From: Bradyrhizobium mercantei
Lineage (GTDB): Bacteria > Pseudomonadota > Alphaproteobacteria > Rhizobiales > Xanthobacteraceae
Assembly (NCBI RefSeq): GCF_001982635.1
Contig: NZ_MKFI01000002.1
Span: 371,964 to 435,963, forward strand
Direction of reading: 5' to 3'
DNA length: 64,000 bases
Shown: piece by piece, positions 1 through 7,802 of the stretch
Layout: each line of letters starts with the position of its first letter
How positions within the stretch are numbered: position 1 is the first letter of the stretch
Notes under the pieces: generated by a model
Told to the model about the DNA's origin: nothing
Seen by the model: the letters and a program-made list of their open reading frames with translations, nothing else
Databases searched by the model: none
Program-made: the position numbers and the translations under genes

Positions 1-397
1 GCAATTGCGGGAGGACGGCCATGCGGCCGACTTCCGCGCTCGACATCAGCACGGCTTCACCCGGGCCGAGCGTCACCTCCCGACCGCGTTGTGATGCGTG
101 CATGCTGCCGCTTGTTGCGATCGTCAGGGTGAGGTCGTCAGTGCCGTCGAGCAATTCGCGCGGTCGTACGACCTGCAGATTGGTGCACGCCCAGGATCCG
201 GTGCCAAGGCCAGTGCCAGGGCCGGGCAACTCACGCAACCGCGCTTCGGCATGGAATGCACCTTCGACCAGCGGCTCCGGGTCGAGCCTCATGACCAGCC
301 GTCCGACCTGTTCCCGGAAAATCGCCAATCGGTCTCGTTCGCCCCAATCAGCCGTCGAGAACCGAAATTCGATGATACCTTGCGGCTTCCTTGTCAT
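1..397 (-). CDS. AraC-type regulator, N-terminal part (cut by window edge)
   Basis: The ATG is at 397-395 on the minus strand, and the frame stays open to base 1 (132 codons visible). The residues resemble the sensing N-terminal domain of AraC/XylS regulators of the AraC-binding-like type: FREQVGRLVMRLDPEP early, then a beta-rich region ending LGPGEAVLMSSAEVG. The complete regulator at 1273-2271 has the same order (DLYGRLVLKAD, then AGDALLVSSADPV), so the two are probably paralogues. The DNA-binding helix-turn-helix lies outside the window. Ligand and targets are unknown. The gene is oriented with the DUF3574 gene, about 100 nt downstream of it. Confidence 0.75.
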   Translation of the reverse strand, partial: MTRKPQGIIEFRFSTADWGERDRLAIFREQVGRLVMRLDPEPLVEGAFHAEARLRELPGPGTGLGTGSWACTNLQVVRPRELLDGTDDLTLTIATSGSMHASQRGREVTLGPGEAVLMSSAEVGRMAVLPQL

Positions 398-496
398 CGG
401 CACATCCTCGTGGGTGGGGCCCAAGATTCTTGCCATCTGGCCAGCGACTATCGTCGCACGCGCGATGGGGATGGATATTGCGGTTACCGCGAGCGG

Positions 497-922
497 TCAG
501 AACGACGCGCAAGTGGTCGAGAGCGTGAGGCCAACCGACTGTTGATGAAAGCGCTGCCTGTACGCGGCGCCGATCTGCGTCAAGCGTGCCAAGGTCTCCG
601 GGGTCTCGGCAGCGATGATGCGCACGACAAAGGACTGCTCGCGTGTGATCCGGCCCGTGTCCGGGTCGCGCCACTGGCCGGAAGCCCTGAGCAGGGTCAA
701 GCCATCTGGAAAGCGCGGTGTCACCTCCTTCAGAAGGAAGTCCGACCACTGGGCATCCGATACGCGGCCATGTCCGGCGATACGACGTCCGAACAACAGT
801 TCGGCCTGCATCATCGACTTGCCGTTGATCAGCTGGCAGGAAGTTGCCGCGCCTTCGGCGCTGGACGTGTGACTTCCCGCAACGAGGACAAGCCACGCTG
901 CAGCCTGGATCAGTGCGCGCAT
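497..922 (-). CDS. DUF3574 domain exported protein
   Basis: A 141-residue protein. It starts MRALIQAAAWLVLVAG, a short hydrophobic signal peptide with likely cleavage after SSAEGAA. The mature part carries the DUF3574 pattern: ELLFGR near residue 45, VSDAQWSDFLLKEVTPRFPDG around 55-75, and ASGQWRD with the RITREQS segment after it. DUF3574 has no established function and is usually periplasmic. An upstream extension of the frame to 1399 exists but would remove the signal peptide and overlap the divergent AraC gene, so the start at 922 is preferred. It sits between two AraC regulators, which may control it. Confidence 0.8.
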   Translation of the reverse strand: MRALIQAAAWLVLVAGSHTSSAEGAATSCQLINGKSMMQAELLFGRRIAGHGRVSDAQWSDFLLKEVTPRFPDGLTLLRASGQWRDPDTGRITREQSFVVRIIAAETPETLARLTQIGAAYRQRFHQQSVGLTLSTTCASF

Positions 923-1272
923 GAAGTTCGGACTGTGAGCTTTGTCACTCCGGCCACGATGCCCGTGGCAAGCCTGAGGTCGCCGGGCGCGATATCGGCA
1001 CGCAAAAGAACTGCTAAAATCACCCTTTGTCCTTCTGCGAGCGGGCCAATCTTGCGCTACAGCGTTTAGTGACTTGTCCGCCCGCCGGCTTGGACAGGCG
1101 CGACAGCACATTGGATGAAAACGACTTGGCGGGTCGGTATTTCGCTTTGACAGGGCCGGGTCATTGGCTAGAAGCCCCGCGTCGCGTGCGTTCGTTGCCG
1201 CCGAACCGGGTCGCCCTGGTGAACCAGACGCAGCAATCCGGCGACATCTGTTGCGACAGCCTGAGTTTCCCC
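923..1272. other. Intergenic region between DUF3574 gene and AraC gene
   Basis: This 350-nt stretch separates two divergent genes and must carry both promoters. I see no convincing -35/-10 pair, no long inverted repeat and no plausible small ORF with a ribosome-binding site. The AraC frame is open back to 1027, so a longer N-terminus for that gene cannot be fully excluded. Confidence 0.4.
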
Positions 1273-2271
1273 ATGACCTCCCCTGCCAACGACGTTGCAG
1301 TTTCCCGGTTTTCCCTGGAAGATTTTGCCGAGCAGGACCGTATGGCCGCATGGCGTGATCTATACGGCCGGCTGGTGCTGAAGGCCGACCTCGCGCCACT
1401 GCCGGATCATTCCTTGCATGCGGACGTGACCGTGCGGATGCTGCCCGGGCTATCCATCACGTCGGCCAGCATGTCGGCGTTTCGCTACGAGCGGGGTGCC
1501 GAACAGTTGGCGGATGGCAACGACGGGCTTGTCCTGGTGATGGGTTCGCACGATGCCATGATGGTGCAGCGTGGATGTGAGGTCACGTGGCGCGCCGGTG
1601 ATGCGCTGTTGGTCAGCTCGGCGGATCCGGTCGCGATGGTCTGCCCCGCCCCGGCGAAGATTCTGTGCCTTCACGTTCCACGGCCGGCGCTGGCACCGCT
1701 GGTGAGCAGCGTCGATTCCTCCGTGATGCAGCCTATTGCGCGCTCCACCGAAGCGCTGAAATTGCTGGTGAGCTATGTTGGGGCTCTGCAGGATGATTAT
1801 GCGCTTGCCACGCCTCAGCTACAGCACCACGTGGCCTCGCATGTGCACGATCTGATCGCTGTGGCGCTCGGCGCAACGAGAGATGCCGCGGCTGTTGCCG
1901 ATGGGCGGGGTGTCCTCGCAGCGCGGCTGCGTGCCATCAAAGCCGATATCATCGACCATCTCAATCACGGCAACCTCACGGTTGCGGCCGTAGCGCGGCG
2001 GCACGGCGTCACCCCGCGCCAAGTGCAACGGATGTTTGAAGGCGACGGGACCACATTTTCACAATTCGTGCTTGGGCGCCGTCTCGCACGAGCGCATCGA
2101 TTGCTCGTCAATCCGCGCTACGCCGATCGGCCTGTGAGCGCGGTCGCCTTTGAGGTTGGTTTCGGCGACGTGTCCTATTTCAACCGCACCTTTCGCCGGC
2201 AATACGGAGCGCCCCCCTCGGACGTGCGTGAATCGGCGCGAAGAGAGCTGATCGCGAACAGTGGTTCCTGA
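1273..2271 (+). CDS. AraC family transcriptional regulator
   Basis: A 332-residue regulator starting MTSPANDVAVSRF. Residues about 10-190 form the AraC-binding-like sensor domain (RMAAWRDLYGRL, then AGDALLVSSADPV). The last 100 residues form the double helix-turn-helix: LTVAAVARRHGVTPRQVQRM as the first HTH, and VSAVAFEVGFGDVSYFNRTF as the second, the classical AraC signature. The chosen start gives the usual family length; the frame is open upstream to 1027 but without family-like sequence. The visible part of the regulator at 1-397 looks like a paralogue. Inducer and regulon are unknown; the divergent DUF3574 gene is the obvious candidate target. Confidence 0.85.
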   Translation: MTSPANDVAVSRFSLEDFAEQDRMAAWRDLYGRLVLKADLAPLPDHSLHADVTVRMLPGLSITSASMSAFRYERGAEQLADGNDGLVLVMGSHDAMMVQRGCEVTWRAGDALLVSSADPVAMVCPAPAKILCLHVPRPALAPLVSSVDSSVMQPIARSTEALKLLVSYVGALQDDYALATPQLQHHVASHVHDLIAVALGATRDAAAVADGRGVLAARLRAIKADIIDHLNHGNLTVAAVARRHGVTPRQVQRMFEGDGTTFSQFVLGRRLARAHRLLVNPRYADRPVSAVAFEVGFGDVSYFNRTFRRQYGAPPSDVRESARRELIANSGS

Positions 2272-2307
2272 TTCAATCCGGGCCGCTCGCGCTCCCACCA
2301 AATCAAA

Positions 2308-2334
2308 GGGCCGATCGCCCCAGGCGACCGGCCC
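2308..2334. terminator. Hairpin between convergent genes
   Basis: GGGCCGATCGCC and GGCGACCGGCCC form a long stem with a three-base loop, with one mismatched position. It lies between the convergent AraC gene (ends 2271) and the small exported protein gene (ends 2355). T-rich sequence follows on the minus strand (TTTGATTTGG), so it probably ends the minus-strand transcript and may serve both. Confidence 0.65.
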
Positions 2335-2354
2335 CTATCGTCATCGACAATAGC

Positions 2355-2627
2355 TTACTTCGCCATGCTGGCTTCAGCAGCCTTGCTGAGGTGCGCGCCG
2401 CATGCGCCCCACTTGTTGTTCAGCATCGCGTCCTGGGCGAGCGAGACTTCCTTCTCGGCCCCGAATTTGACCTCATTGTCAGCCATAGCTTCGACCGCGG
2501 CTTCGGTCTTGCCGAGATTGGCACCGCTGCAGCCGAGGCCCGCATGATGGCGATGAGCGGCCTGCGCGGGGGCGACAGCAAAAGCAACGGCAGCCACAGT
2601 CGCTGCTGCGATCAATGTTTTAATCAT
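2355..2627 (-). CDS. Small exported protein of unknown function
   Basis: A 90-residue protein starting MIKTLIAAATVAAVAFAVAPAQAA, a clear Sec signal peptide cleaved after AQA. The mature part is about 65 residues, alanine-rich and helical (KTEAAVEAMADNEVKF, AQDAMLNNKWGACGAHL), with two cysteines that could pair. An in-frame ATG four codons upstream (2639) is also possible. I recognise no named family. The function is unknown; a periplasmic location is likely. Confidence 0.7.
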   Translation of the reverse strand: MIKTLIAAATVAAVAFAVAPAQAAHRHHAGLGCSGANLGKTEAAVEAMADNEVKFGAEKEVSLAQDAMLNNKWGACGAHLSKAAEASMAK

Positions 2628-3373
2628 GGGATGATCCATCTCTTGTTCTTGGACAGATCCCAGCGTGATTGCGGAATCTGCAGAACAATTATTCGCTTGT
2701 TCCCGGCGCTGTTCAGAATGAACTTCACGCGATACGAATGTGATCAGCGCTGCGCGCGGATCGCGCATGCGTTGCATAGTGTTTTGATTACATGTCGGTA
2801 AGGAAGCGCTGCCGCATTTGGTCTGCCGCGGGCGTTCACTTCAACTGAACAGCATTTCCGGTAATCAGCAGAGCGTTCCACGCGACGTCCTGATCGCGAC
2901 GGAAACTTCTTCAGGCACAGGACCGAATTACCTTTCACGTCAATGCGACTGATTGACGCTCACCTCATAGGGTGTCAGCGCCGGAATGAACTGAACTAAT
3001 AATCACTTCTATTGCCAAAAGTTTGCATGCGAATCACGCATGGAGCACATCGTGGTGATCAGGGTCGCAAGTGGGCATTCCGGCTTGAATAAACGGTCCG
3101 TAATTACCACATGGTCAGGACCACAAGGTTCGTAGAATTCTTCTCAAGCATCTGATCTATATATCATTTTGTCAAAGCGGACTGTCTCTGCGGAACTTCC
3201 GTCTGCGGGCCTGATCCCGATGCGGCAAACGGTTAATCGAAACTTACCGCCGCCATGCGTTTTGAGCTTAGCTGCATCGCAACATTGGAACTACCGCACT
3301 GCACTATATCATCTATATTCACTTCAACGATGAGGCTTTGGAAAAGCTGAATCTGAACTACTAGGAGACTACC
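2628..3373. other. Long intergenic region with a perfect short dyad
   Basis: About 750 nt, less GC-rich than its neighbours, between the divergent small exported protein gene and the DUF1127 gene. It contains a perfect inverted repeat CGTCAAT-N7-ATTGACG at 2938-2958, which could be a regulator site. No ORF with a credible ribosome-binding site was found. Promoters for both flanking genes must be here, but I could not assign -35/-10 elements with confidence. Confidence 0.4.
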
Positions 3374-3526
3374 ATGTTGCTCTCGCTCATCCGCATGATC
3401 CAGGCTTTCCGGGATTATCAGCGCAATGTCAGCGAACTGTCCCAGCTCAGCGATCGCGAACTGGCCGATATCGGCCTCGACCGCTCGGACATTCCGCGCG
3501 TTGCCGCCGGTACCTACAACGGCTAA
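3374..3526 (+). CDS. DUF1127 domain small protein
   Basis: A 50-residue basic/aromatic protein, MLLSLIRMIQAFRDYQRNVS followed by ELSQLSDRELADIGLDRSDI. The second half is the YjiS-like DUF1127 motif (L..L.D.EL.DIGL.R.DI). Small DUF1127 proteins in alphaproteobacteria have been linked to RNA turnover and phosphate or stress responses; that role is not shown here. The ribosome-binding site is AGGAG (3363-3367), seven bases before the ATG. The gene is monocistronic, with its own terminator at 3555-3588. Confidence 0.88.
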   Translation: MLLSLIRMIQAFRDYQRNVSELSQLSDRELADIGLDRSDIPRVAAGTYNG

Positions 3527-3554
3527 TCGGCCGCAAGCCATCTGCTGAACGGAT

Positions 3555-3588
3555 AACGCCCGCTTCCACAGCGGGCGTTGTCGTTTTT
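3555..3588 (+). terminator. Rho-independent terminator after DUF1127 gene
   Basis: A perfect 10-bp stem, AACGCCCGCT / AGCGGGCGTT, with a TCCAC loop, followed by GTCGTTTTT. It ends the DUF1127 transcript 29 nt after the stop codon. Confidence 0.9.
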
Positions 3589-3636
3589 GGTGCGGTTTCA
3601 GATGCATATGGGATCGAAACGCGCTAACGCTGCGCG

Positions 3637-5070
3637 ATGACACCGCATCAATCCTCTTCCCAACCCGTGCACATCGTGGGCGCGGGGCTCGCCGGCTCGG
3701 AAGCCGCCTGGCAGGTCGCCAATGCCGGCGTCCGCGCCGTGCTGCATGAAATGCGCCCGCACCGGATGACCGAAGCGCACCGGACCGAGGGCTGCGCCGA
3801 ACTGGTCTGCTCGAATTCCTTCCGCTCCGACGACGCCGCCAACAACGCGGTCGGGCTGCTGCACGCCGAGATGCGGCGGCTGGGCTCGCTCATCATGCGC
3901 TCGGCCGATGCCAACCAGGTGCCCGCCGGCGGCGCGCTGGCGGTCGACCGCGACGGCTTCTCCGCCGCCGTCACCAGGGCGCTCAACGAACACCCGCTGA
4001 TCGAGATCAGCCGCGAGGAAGTCGCAGGGCTGCCGCCGGCCGACTGGAGCAACGTCATCGTCGCAACCGGTCCCCTCACCTCGGCGCCGCTCGCCGACGC
4101 GATCAGGCAGCTGACCGACGAGAACGCGCTGGCGTTCTTCGATGCGATCGCGCCGATCGTGCACAAGGATTCCATCGATATGTCGGTGGCCTGGTTTCAG
4201 TCGCGCTACGACAAGGTCGGCCCCGGCGGCACCGGCGCCGACTACATCAACTGCCCGATGACGAAGGAGCAATATGACGCCTTCGTCGCGGCGCTGCTCG
4301 ACGGCGAAAAGGTCGACTTCAAGGATTGGGAGACCAACACGCCCTATTTCGACGGCTGCCTGCCGGTCGAGGTGATGGCCGAACGCGGTCACGAGACGCT
4401 GCGCCACGGGCCGATGAAGCCGGTCGGATTGACCAATCCGCACAATCCTACCGTGAAGCCATACGCGATCGTCCAGCTGCGGCAGGACAACAAGCTCGGC
4501 ACGCTCTACAACATCGTCGGCTTCCAGACCAAGCTGAAGCATGGCGCGCAGCAGCGCGTATTCCGCACCATCCCGGGCCTTGAGAACGCCGAGTTCGCCC
4601 GCCTCGGCGGCCTGCATCGCAATACCTTCCTCAATTCGCCAAAGCTGCTCGACGCGCAGTTGCGCCTGCGCGCACAGCCGCGGCTGCGCTTCGCCGGCCA
4701 GATGACCGGCTGCGAGGGTTACGTCGAATCGGCCAGCGTCGGCCTGATCGCCGGCCTCTGCGCCGCCGCCGACATGCGCGGCACCGCGCTGACGCCACCG
4801 CCGGCCACCACCGCGCTCGGCGCGCTGCTCGGCCACATCACCGGCGGCCATATCGAAACGATCGAAGCCGGTTCGCGCTCGTTCCAGCCGATGAACATCA
4901 ATTTCGGTCTGTTCCCGCCGCTGGCCAGTGCACCGACCAAGAAGCCGGACGGCTCGCGGCTGCGCGGCAACGAGAAGACCGTCGCCAAGAAGCAGGCGCT
5001 CAGCGCGCGAGCGCTCGCCGATCTCGACCACTGGATCGCAGAACATCTGCGCGTTGCGGCAGCGGCCTGA
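3637..5070 (+). CDS. trmFO: Methylenetetrahydrofolate-tRNA-(uracil-54-C5)-methyltransferase
   Basis: A 477-residue TrmFO, the folate- and FAD-dependent enzyme that makes m5U54 (ribothymidine) in the T-loop of tRNA, in the cytoplasm. The FAD-binding Rossmann motif GAGLAG is at residues 15-20. The conserved cysteines appear at C53/C58 ([10 protein letters not shown]), C206 (YINCPMTK) and C241 ([14 protein letters not shown]); the last corresponds to the FEGCLP catalytic region of the family. The C-terminal half keeps the GCEGYVES and GLIAGL motifs. Length is slightly above the usual 430-470. The kinase-like gene follows after 5 nt, so the two may be cotranscribed. Confidence 0.95.
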   Translation: MTPHQSSSQPVHIVGAGLAGSEAAWQVANAGVRAVLHEMRPHRMTEAHRTEGCAELVCSNSFRSDDAANNAVGLLHAEMRRLGSLIMRSADANQVPAGGALAVDRDGFSAAVTRALNEHPLIEISREEVAGLPPADWSNVIVATGPLTSAPLADAIRQLTDENALAFFDAIAPIVHKDSIDMSVAWFQSRYDKVGPGGTGADYINCPMTKEQYDAFVAALLDGEKVDFKDWETNTPYFDGCLPVEVMAERGHETLRHGPMKPVGLTNPHNPTVKPYAIVQLRQDNKLGTLYNIVGFQTKLKHGAQQRVFRTIPGLENAEFARLGGLHRNTFLNSPKLLDAQLRLRAQPRLRFAGQMTGCEGYVESASVGLIAGLCAAADMRGTALTPPPATTALGALLGHITGGHIETIEAGSRSFQPMNINFGLFPPLASAPTKKPDGSRLRGNEKTVAKKQALSARALADLDHWIAEHLRVAAAA

Positions 5071-5075
5071 CAGTC

Positions 5076-6179
5076 ATGAGCTTGCCGAAAGACGACGACG
5101 CCACCCTGTCGGCGCGATGGAATCAGGGCGTCCTGCTCAAGCGCGACGTGTTCTCGACCGTCGAGCGCGGCCGCTTCCGCACCGATGACGGCGAGGTCGA
5201 CGGCGTGCTGCGCCGGCTCGATCAGGTGCCGTTCTGGTCGTTCGGATTGGCGCTGCATCTGTTCTCGCGCGAACGCCGCGCGCTGACCCTGGCGCGCGAC
5301 CTCGACGTCGGGCCGAAGCTGTTGTGGGCGGGCCGGCGCGCGCTGGTGCGCGGCTTCATCGATGGCGCGGCGCTGCATCTGGCGAAGCCGCACGGCGACG
5401 TCGCCTATTTCCGTTCCGCCAAGGCCGCGTTGCGCAAACTGCATCGCGCCGGCATCTGCCACAACGACCTCGCCAAGGAGCAGAACTGGCTGGTCGGCCG
5501 CGACGGCCGCGCCTATCTCACCGACTTCCAGCTCGCCGCCTGCTTCAAGAGCCGAAGCCGGCTGTTCCGCATCGCGGCCTATGAGGATCTGCGCCACCTT
5601 CTCAAGCACAAGCGCAGCTACGCACCGGAGGCGCTGACGCCGATGGAGCGCAAGGTGCTCGCGAAGAAGTCGGCGGCCGCCAGCATCTGGCTCAAGACCG
5701 GCAAGAAGGTCTACCAGGCGATCACGCGCGGCATCTTCAATTTCACCGACCGCGAGGGCGGCGGCCGCCGCCTGGTCAACGACGCTCCGGTGCTGGTCGA
5801 TCTGATCCGCAGGAATCCCGACGTGCGCGACACCGCGATCGTCGCCTTCGCCGACCGCCGCGTCGGCGTCGGGCTTTATGCATTTGTCGAAGCGGACCAG
5901 TCCGCGCTGGAGAAGACGCTGCGCAACGAGCTTGCCGCGGCCAAGGGCGTCAAGCCGCCGGAGCACATCCAGATCGTGCACGCCTTGCCGCGCGATGCGG
6001 CCGGCAAGCCGCGCACCGAAATCCTGCAGCTCGTTGCGATGAACCAGATCGACCTGATCGAGCCGATGATGCGCAGCGACGCCGATCGCGAGTTCCTCAA
6101 GGACATCCTCGAGCAACGCAAGAATCTGCGCGATCGCTTCAATTTTGAAGTGGCCGAGATGGATCGGCCCGCCGGCTGA
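5076..6179 (+). CDS. Kinase-like protein fused to an AMP-binding-enzyme C-terminal-type domain
   Basis: A 367-residue protein. Residues about 15-215 look like a small protein-kinase/WaaP-RIO-like fold: a catalytic loop HNDLAKEQN (D131, N137; HxDxxxxN pattern) and a metal-loop motif TDFQLA (D150, with Gln where kinases have the Gly of DFG). Residues about 238-325 look like a different domain, the C-terminal cap of acyl-CoA synthetases/ANL enzymes: LIRRNPDVRDTAIVAFADRR, then VGLYAFVE, then HALPRDAAGKPRTEIL. K311 sits where ANL enzymes have their adenylation lysine. No ANL N-terminal adenylation domain is present in the gene or next to it. The gene lies 5 nt after trmFO. The substrate is unknown. 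Automated annotation would probably stop at 'serine/threonine kinase'. Confidence 0.75.
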   Translation: MSLPKDDDATLSARWNQGVLLKRDVFSTVERGRFRTDDGEVDGVLRRLDQVPFWSFGLALHLFSRERRALTLARDLDVGPKLLWAGRRALVRGFIDGAALHLAKPHGDVAYFRSAKAALRKLHRAGICHNDLAKEQNWLVGRDGRAYLTDFQLAACFKSRSRLFRIAAYEDLRHLLKHKRSYAPEALTPMERKVLAKKSAAASIWLKTGKKVYQAITRGIFNFTDREGGGRRLVNDAPVLVDLIRRNPDVRDTAIVAFADRRVGVGLYAFVEADQSALEKTLRNELAAAKGVKPPEHIQIVHALPRDAAGKPRTEILQLVAMNQIDLIEPMMRSDADREFLKDILEQRKNLRDRFNFEVAEMDRPAG

Positions 6180-6272
6180 TTTGCGCGCATCTTGCTGCGC
6201 GCGTGACCCTCGACAAATTCGGCGCAAACCCCCACTGTTGCCAAGGGCTAGCGCGCTCAAGGGACAAGTTTA

Positions 6273-6557
6273 ATGCCACTCACCCGCGGCCGTATCGGGG
6301 GATATGATTCCGAACGACTGGCGTTCGGATTCACCATGATGCACGGCGACCAGGAAGTTGAATGCCAGATCAGCGACGCCGCAATGGACGAACTGGCCGG
6401 CACGCGTGGAACAGCGAGCATGGCGCGGCAGGCGCAATTCGTCGCGTTGCGCGATGCGGTCGAGCAGATTGCATCCGACATTTATGACAGCGGCCCGATG
6501 GTCAAGGGCGTAACGGTCCGGATCTTCACCAAGCACATCTCGAAGGAGCCGAGCTAG
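6273..6557 (+). CDS. DUF1488 family protein
   Basis: A 94-residue cytoplasmic protein matching the DUF1488 pattern: early GYDSERLAFGFTM, then VECQISDAAMDEL, then FVALRDAVEQIASDIYD and a beta-strand near the C-terminus. No biochemical role is established for the family. It ends tail-to-tail with the squalene/phytoene-synthase-like gene, the two stop codons overlapping within 6554-6557. Confidence 0.8.
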   Translation: MPLTRGRIGGYDSERLAFGFTMMHGDQEVECQISDAAMDELAGTRGTASMARQAQFVALRDAVEQIASDIYDSGPMVKGVTVRIFTKHISKEPS

Positions 6558-7417
6558 CTACCGAACTCTTCGGTGCGCGCGGCTCGCCACAACGTCCAGA
6601 GCGCGCGCAGGCGTGACACCGGTTTCGGCAGGAACGGATCGTTATCGGCCCTCCTCGCCCGGTTCAGCTCGCGCCTGACATGAGCGAGCGGCAGGAAGAT
6701 CGGCCGCACGCCGGACGGCACATCGGCAAGCAGCCCGAATGCGGTCTTGAGATGGCCTTGGGCCTCGTCCGCAAGCTGATCGATCGCAGCGCGGATATTC
6801 GGCGTCGGCTTGCCGGCAAACACCTCATCCTTGCTGCTGCCGTGCTGTTGCAACAGCTGTAACGGCAGGAACAGCTGCTGCCGCGAGGCGTCGCGGCCAA
6901 GCGTCGCGATGACCTGCGCCATGCCCTGGGCAAGGCCCGCATGACGGGCCAGGTGATCGATCGCCTCCGATGGCCGCGCCACCACGCGCGTGGCCTGCGA
7001 GAACAGCGCCGCCGCGGTGGCGTCGAGATAGCCCTCGAGCGCGGCCAGCGTCGGCATCGGGTCGTTGTAGAGATCGAACTGATGCTCCTCGACCAGCTGC
7101 GAGAACGGCGACACCGGCAGGCGGTGATTGCGGATCGCATAAAGCAGTTCCGCCGCGACCGGATTGCCCTCGACGCCGCCGCGCCCCGTGCCCGCCAGCA
7201 TGTCGGTCCACCATTGCAGCCGCATCTCGCCGGGCAGCGGCTGGCTGACCTGTTCGTGCACGCGCGAGACCTCGATATTGAAGGCATACATCGCGAGCAA
7301 TGCCCGGCGTTCCGGCGCCGGCAGGAACAGGGTCGACGCGTAGCGCACGAAGTCGTGGGTCCGCACCAGATCGGCGCAGAAGGCCGCCCCGTCCTTCGGC
7401 GCCTCCGTCGCGCTCAT
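6554..7417 (-). CDS. Squalene/phytoene synthase family protein (NDUFAF6-like)
   Basis: A 287-residue protein with the trans-isoprenyl-diphosphate-synthase fold: FVRYASTLFLPAPERRALLAMYAF near the N-terminus, RLQWWTDMLAG, and ATAAALFSQATRVV. The aspartate-rich DxxxD motifs that bind diphosphate in true squalene and phytoene synthases are not clear here: the first region reads AFNIEVSRVHEQ. That resembles the mitochondrial complex I assembly factor NDUFAF6 rather than a carotenoid enzyme. Its start overlaps the stop of the Mth938-like gene by four bases, so the two are translationally coupled. Downstream of yajC-secDF. A role in respiratory complex assembly is inferred from homology and neighbours, not shown. 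Confidence 0.75.
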   Translation of the reverse strand: MSATEAPKDGAAFCADLVRTHDFVRYASTLFLPAPERRALLAMYAFNIEVSRVHEQVSQPLPGEMRLQWWTDMLAGTGRGGVEGNPVAAELLYAIRNHRLPVSPFSQLVEEHQFDLYNDPMPTLAALEGYLDATAAALFSQATRVVARPSEAIDHLARHAGLAQGMAQVIATLGRDASRQQLFLPLQLLQQHGSSKDEVFAGKPTPNIRAAIDQLADEAQGHLKTAFGLLADVPSGVRPIFLPLAHVRRELNRARRADNDPFLPKPVSRLRALWTLWRAARTEEFGS

Positions 7418-7797
7418 GGCACCGCGATCAGCGCCGCCGCGACGCGCCGCCGCTCACCCAGCATGATGTTGTAGGTGCGGATCGCGGGGCCGGTCTGCAT
7501 CGGGTCGAGCACCACCCGCACCGCGCGCAGGGCCTCGCGCAGGCCCTTCGGCGGCACCCAAACCTCGGTGCCGCTGCCGACGATCAGCGTGTCGATCGCA
7601 TTGGCGGCCGCGAACACCTTTTGCAGCGTGTATTCGTCGATGTCCTGCGGCCTGGTCACCGGCCAGGCCCAGATCGCGTCAGGCAGGCACAGCAGCGAGC
7701 CGCGGTGCGACATATCGGCAAACGCGAAGCCGCCCTTGCCGTAGGCCTCGATCGGCGCCGACCTCGGAAGATGGGGAGCGTCCGAGGAGTTGCTCAT
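7414..7797 (-). CDS. Mth938-like domain protein (NDUFAF3-like)
   Basis: A 127-residue protein with the DUF498/Mth938 fold: APIEAYGKGGFAFADMSHRG, then IDTLIVGSGTEVWVPP, then GPAIRTYNIMLGERRRVAAALI. Human NDUFAF3, a complex I assembly factor, belongs to this family. It lies 5 nt downstream of secF and overlaps the NDUFAF6-like gene, so secretion genes and two assembly-factor homologues appear to share one transcript. No catalytic residues are known for the family. Confidence 0.8.
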   Translation of the reverse strand: MSNSSDAPHLPRSAPIEAYGKGGFAFADMSHRGSLLCLPDAIWAWPVTRPQDIDEYTLQKVFAAANAIDTLIVGSGTEVWVPPKGLREALRAVRVVLDPMQTGPAIRTYNIMLGERRRVAAALIAVP

Positions 7798-7802
7798 GTC
7801 AG

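Noticed and set aside
3598-5046. Minus-strand open frame opposite trmFO
   Set aside because: Antisense to a conserved enzyme, with repetitive Arg/Gly/Val-rich composition and no domain.
6554-7417. Squalene/phytoene synthase as a carotenoid or hopanoid gene
   Set aside because: The diphosphate-binding Asp motifs are not evident and the neighbours are secDF and an NDUFAF3-like gene, not isoprenoid genes.
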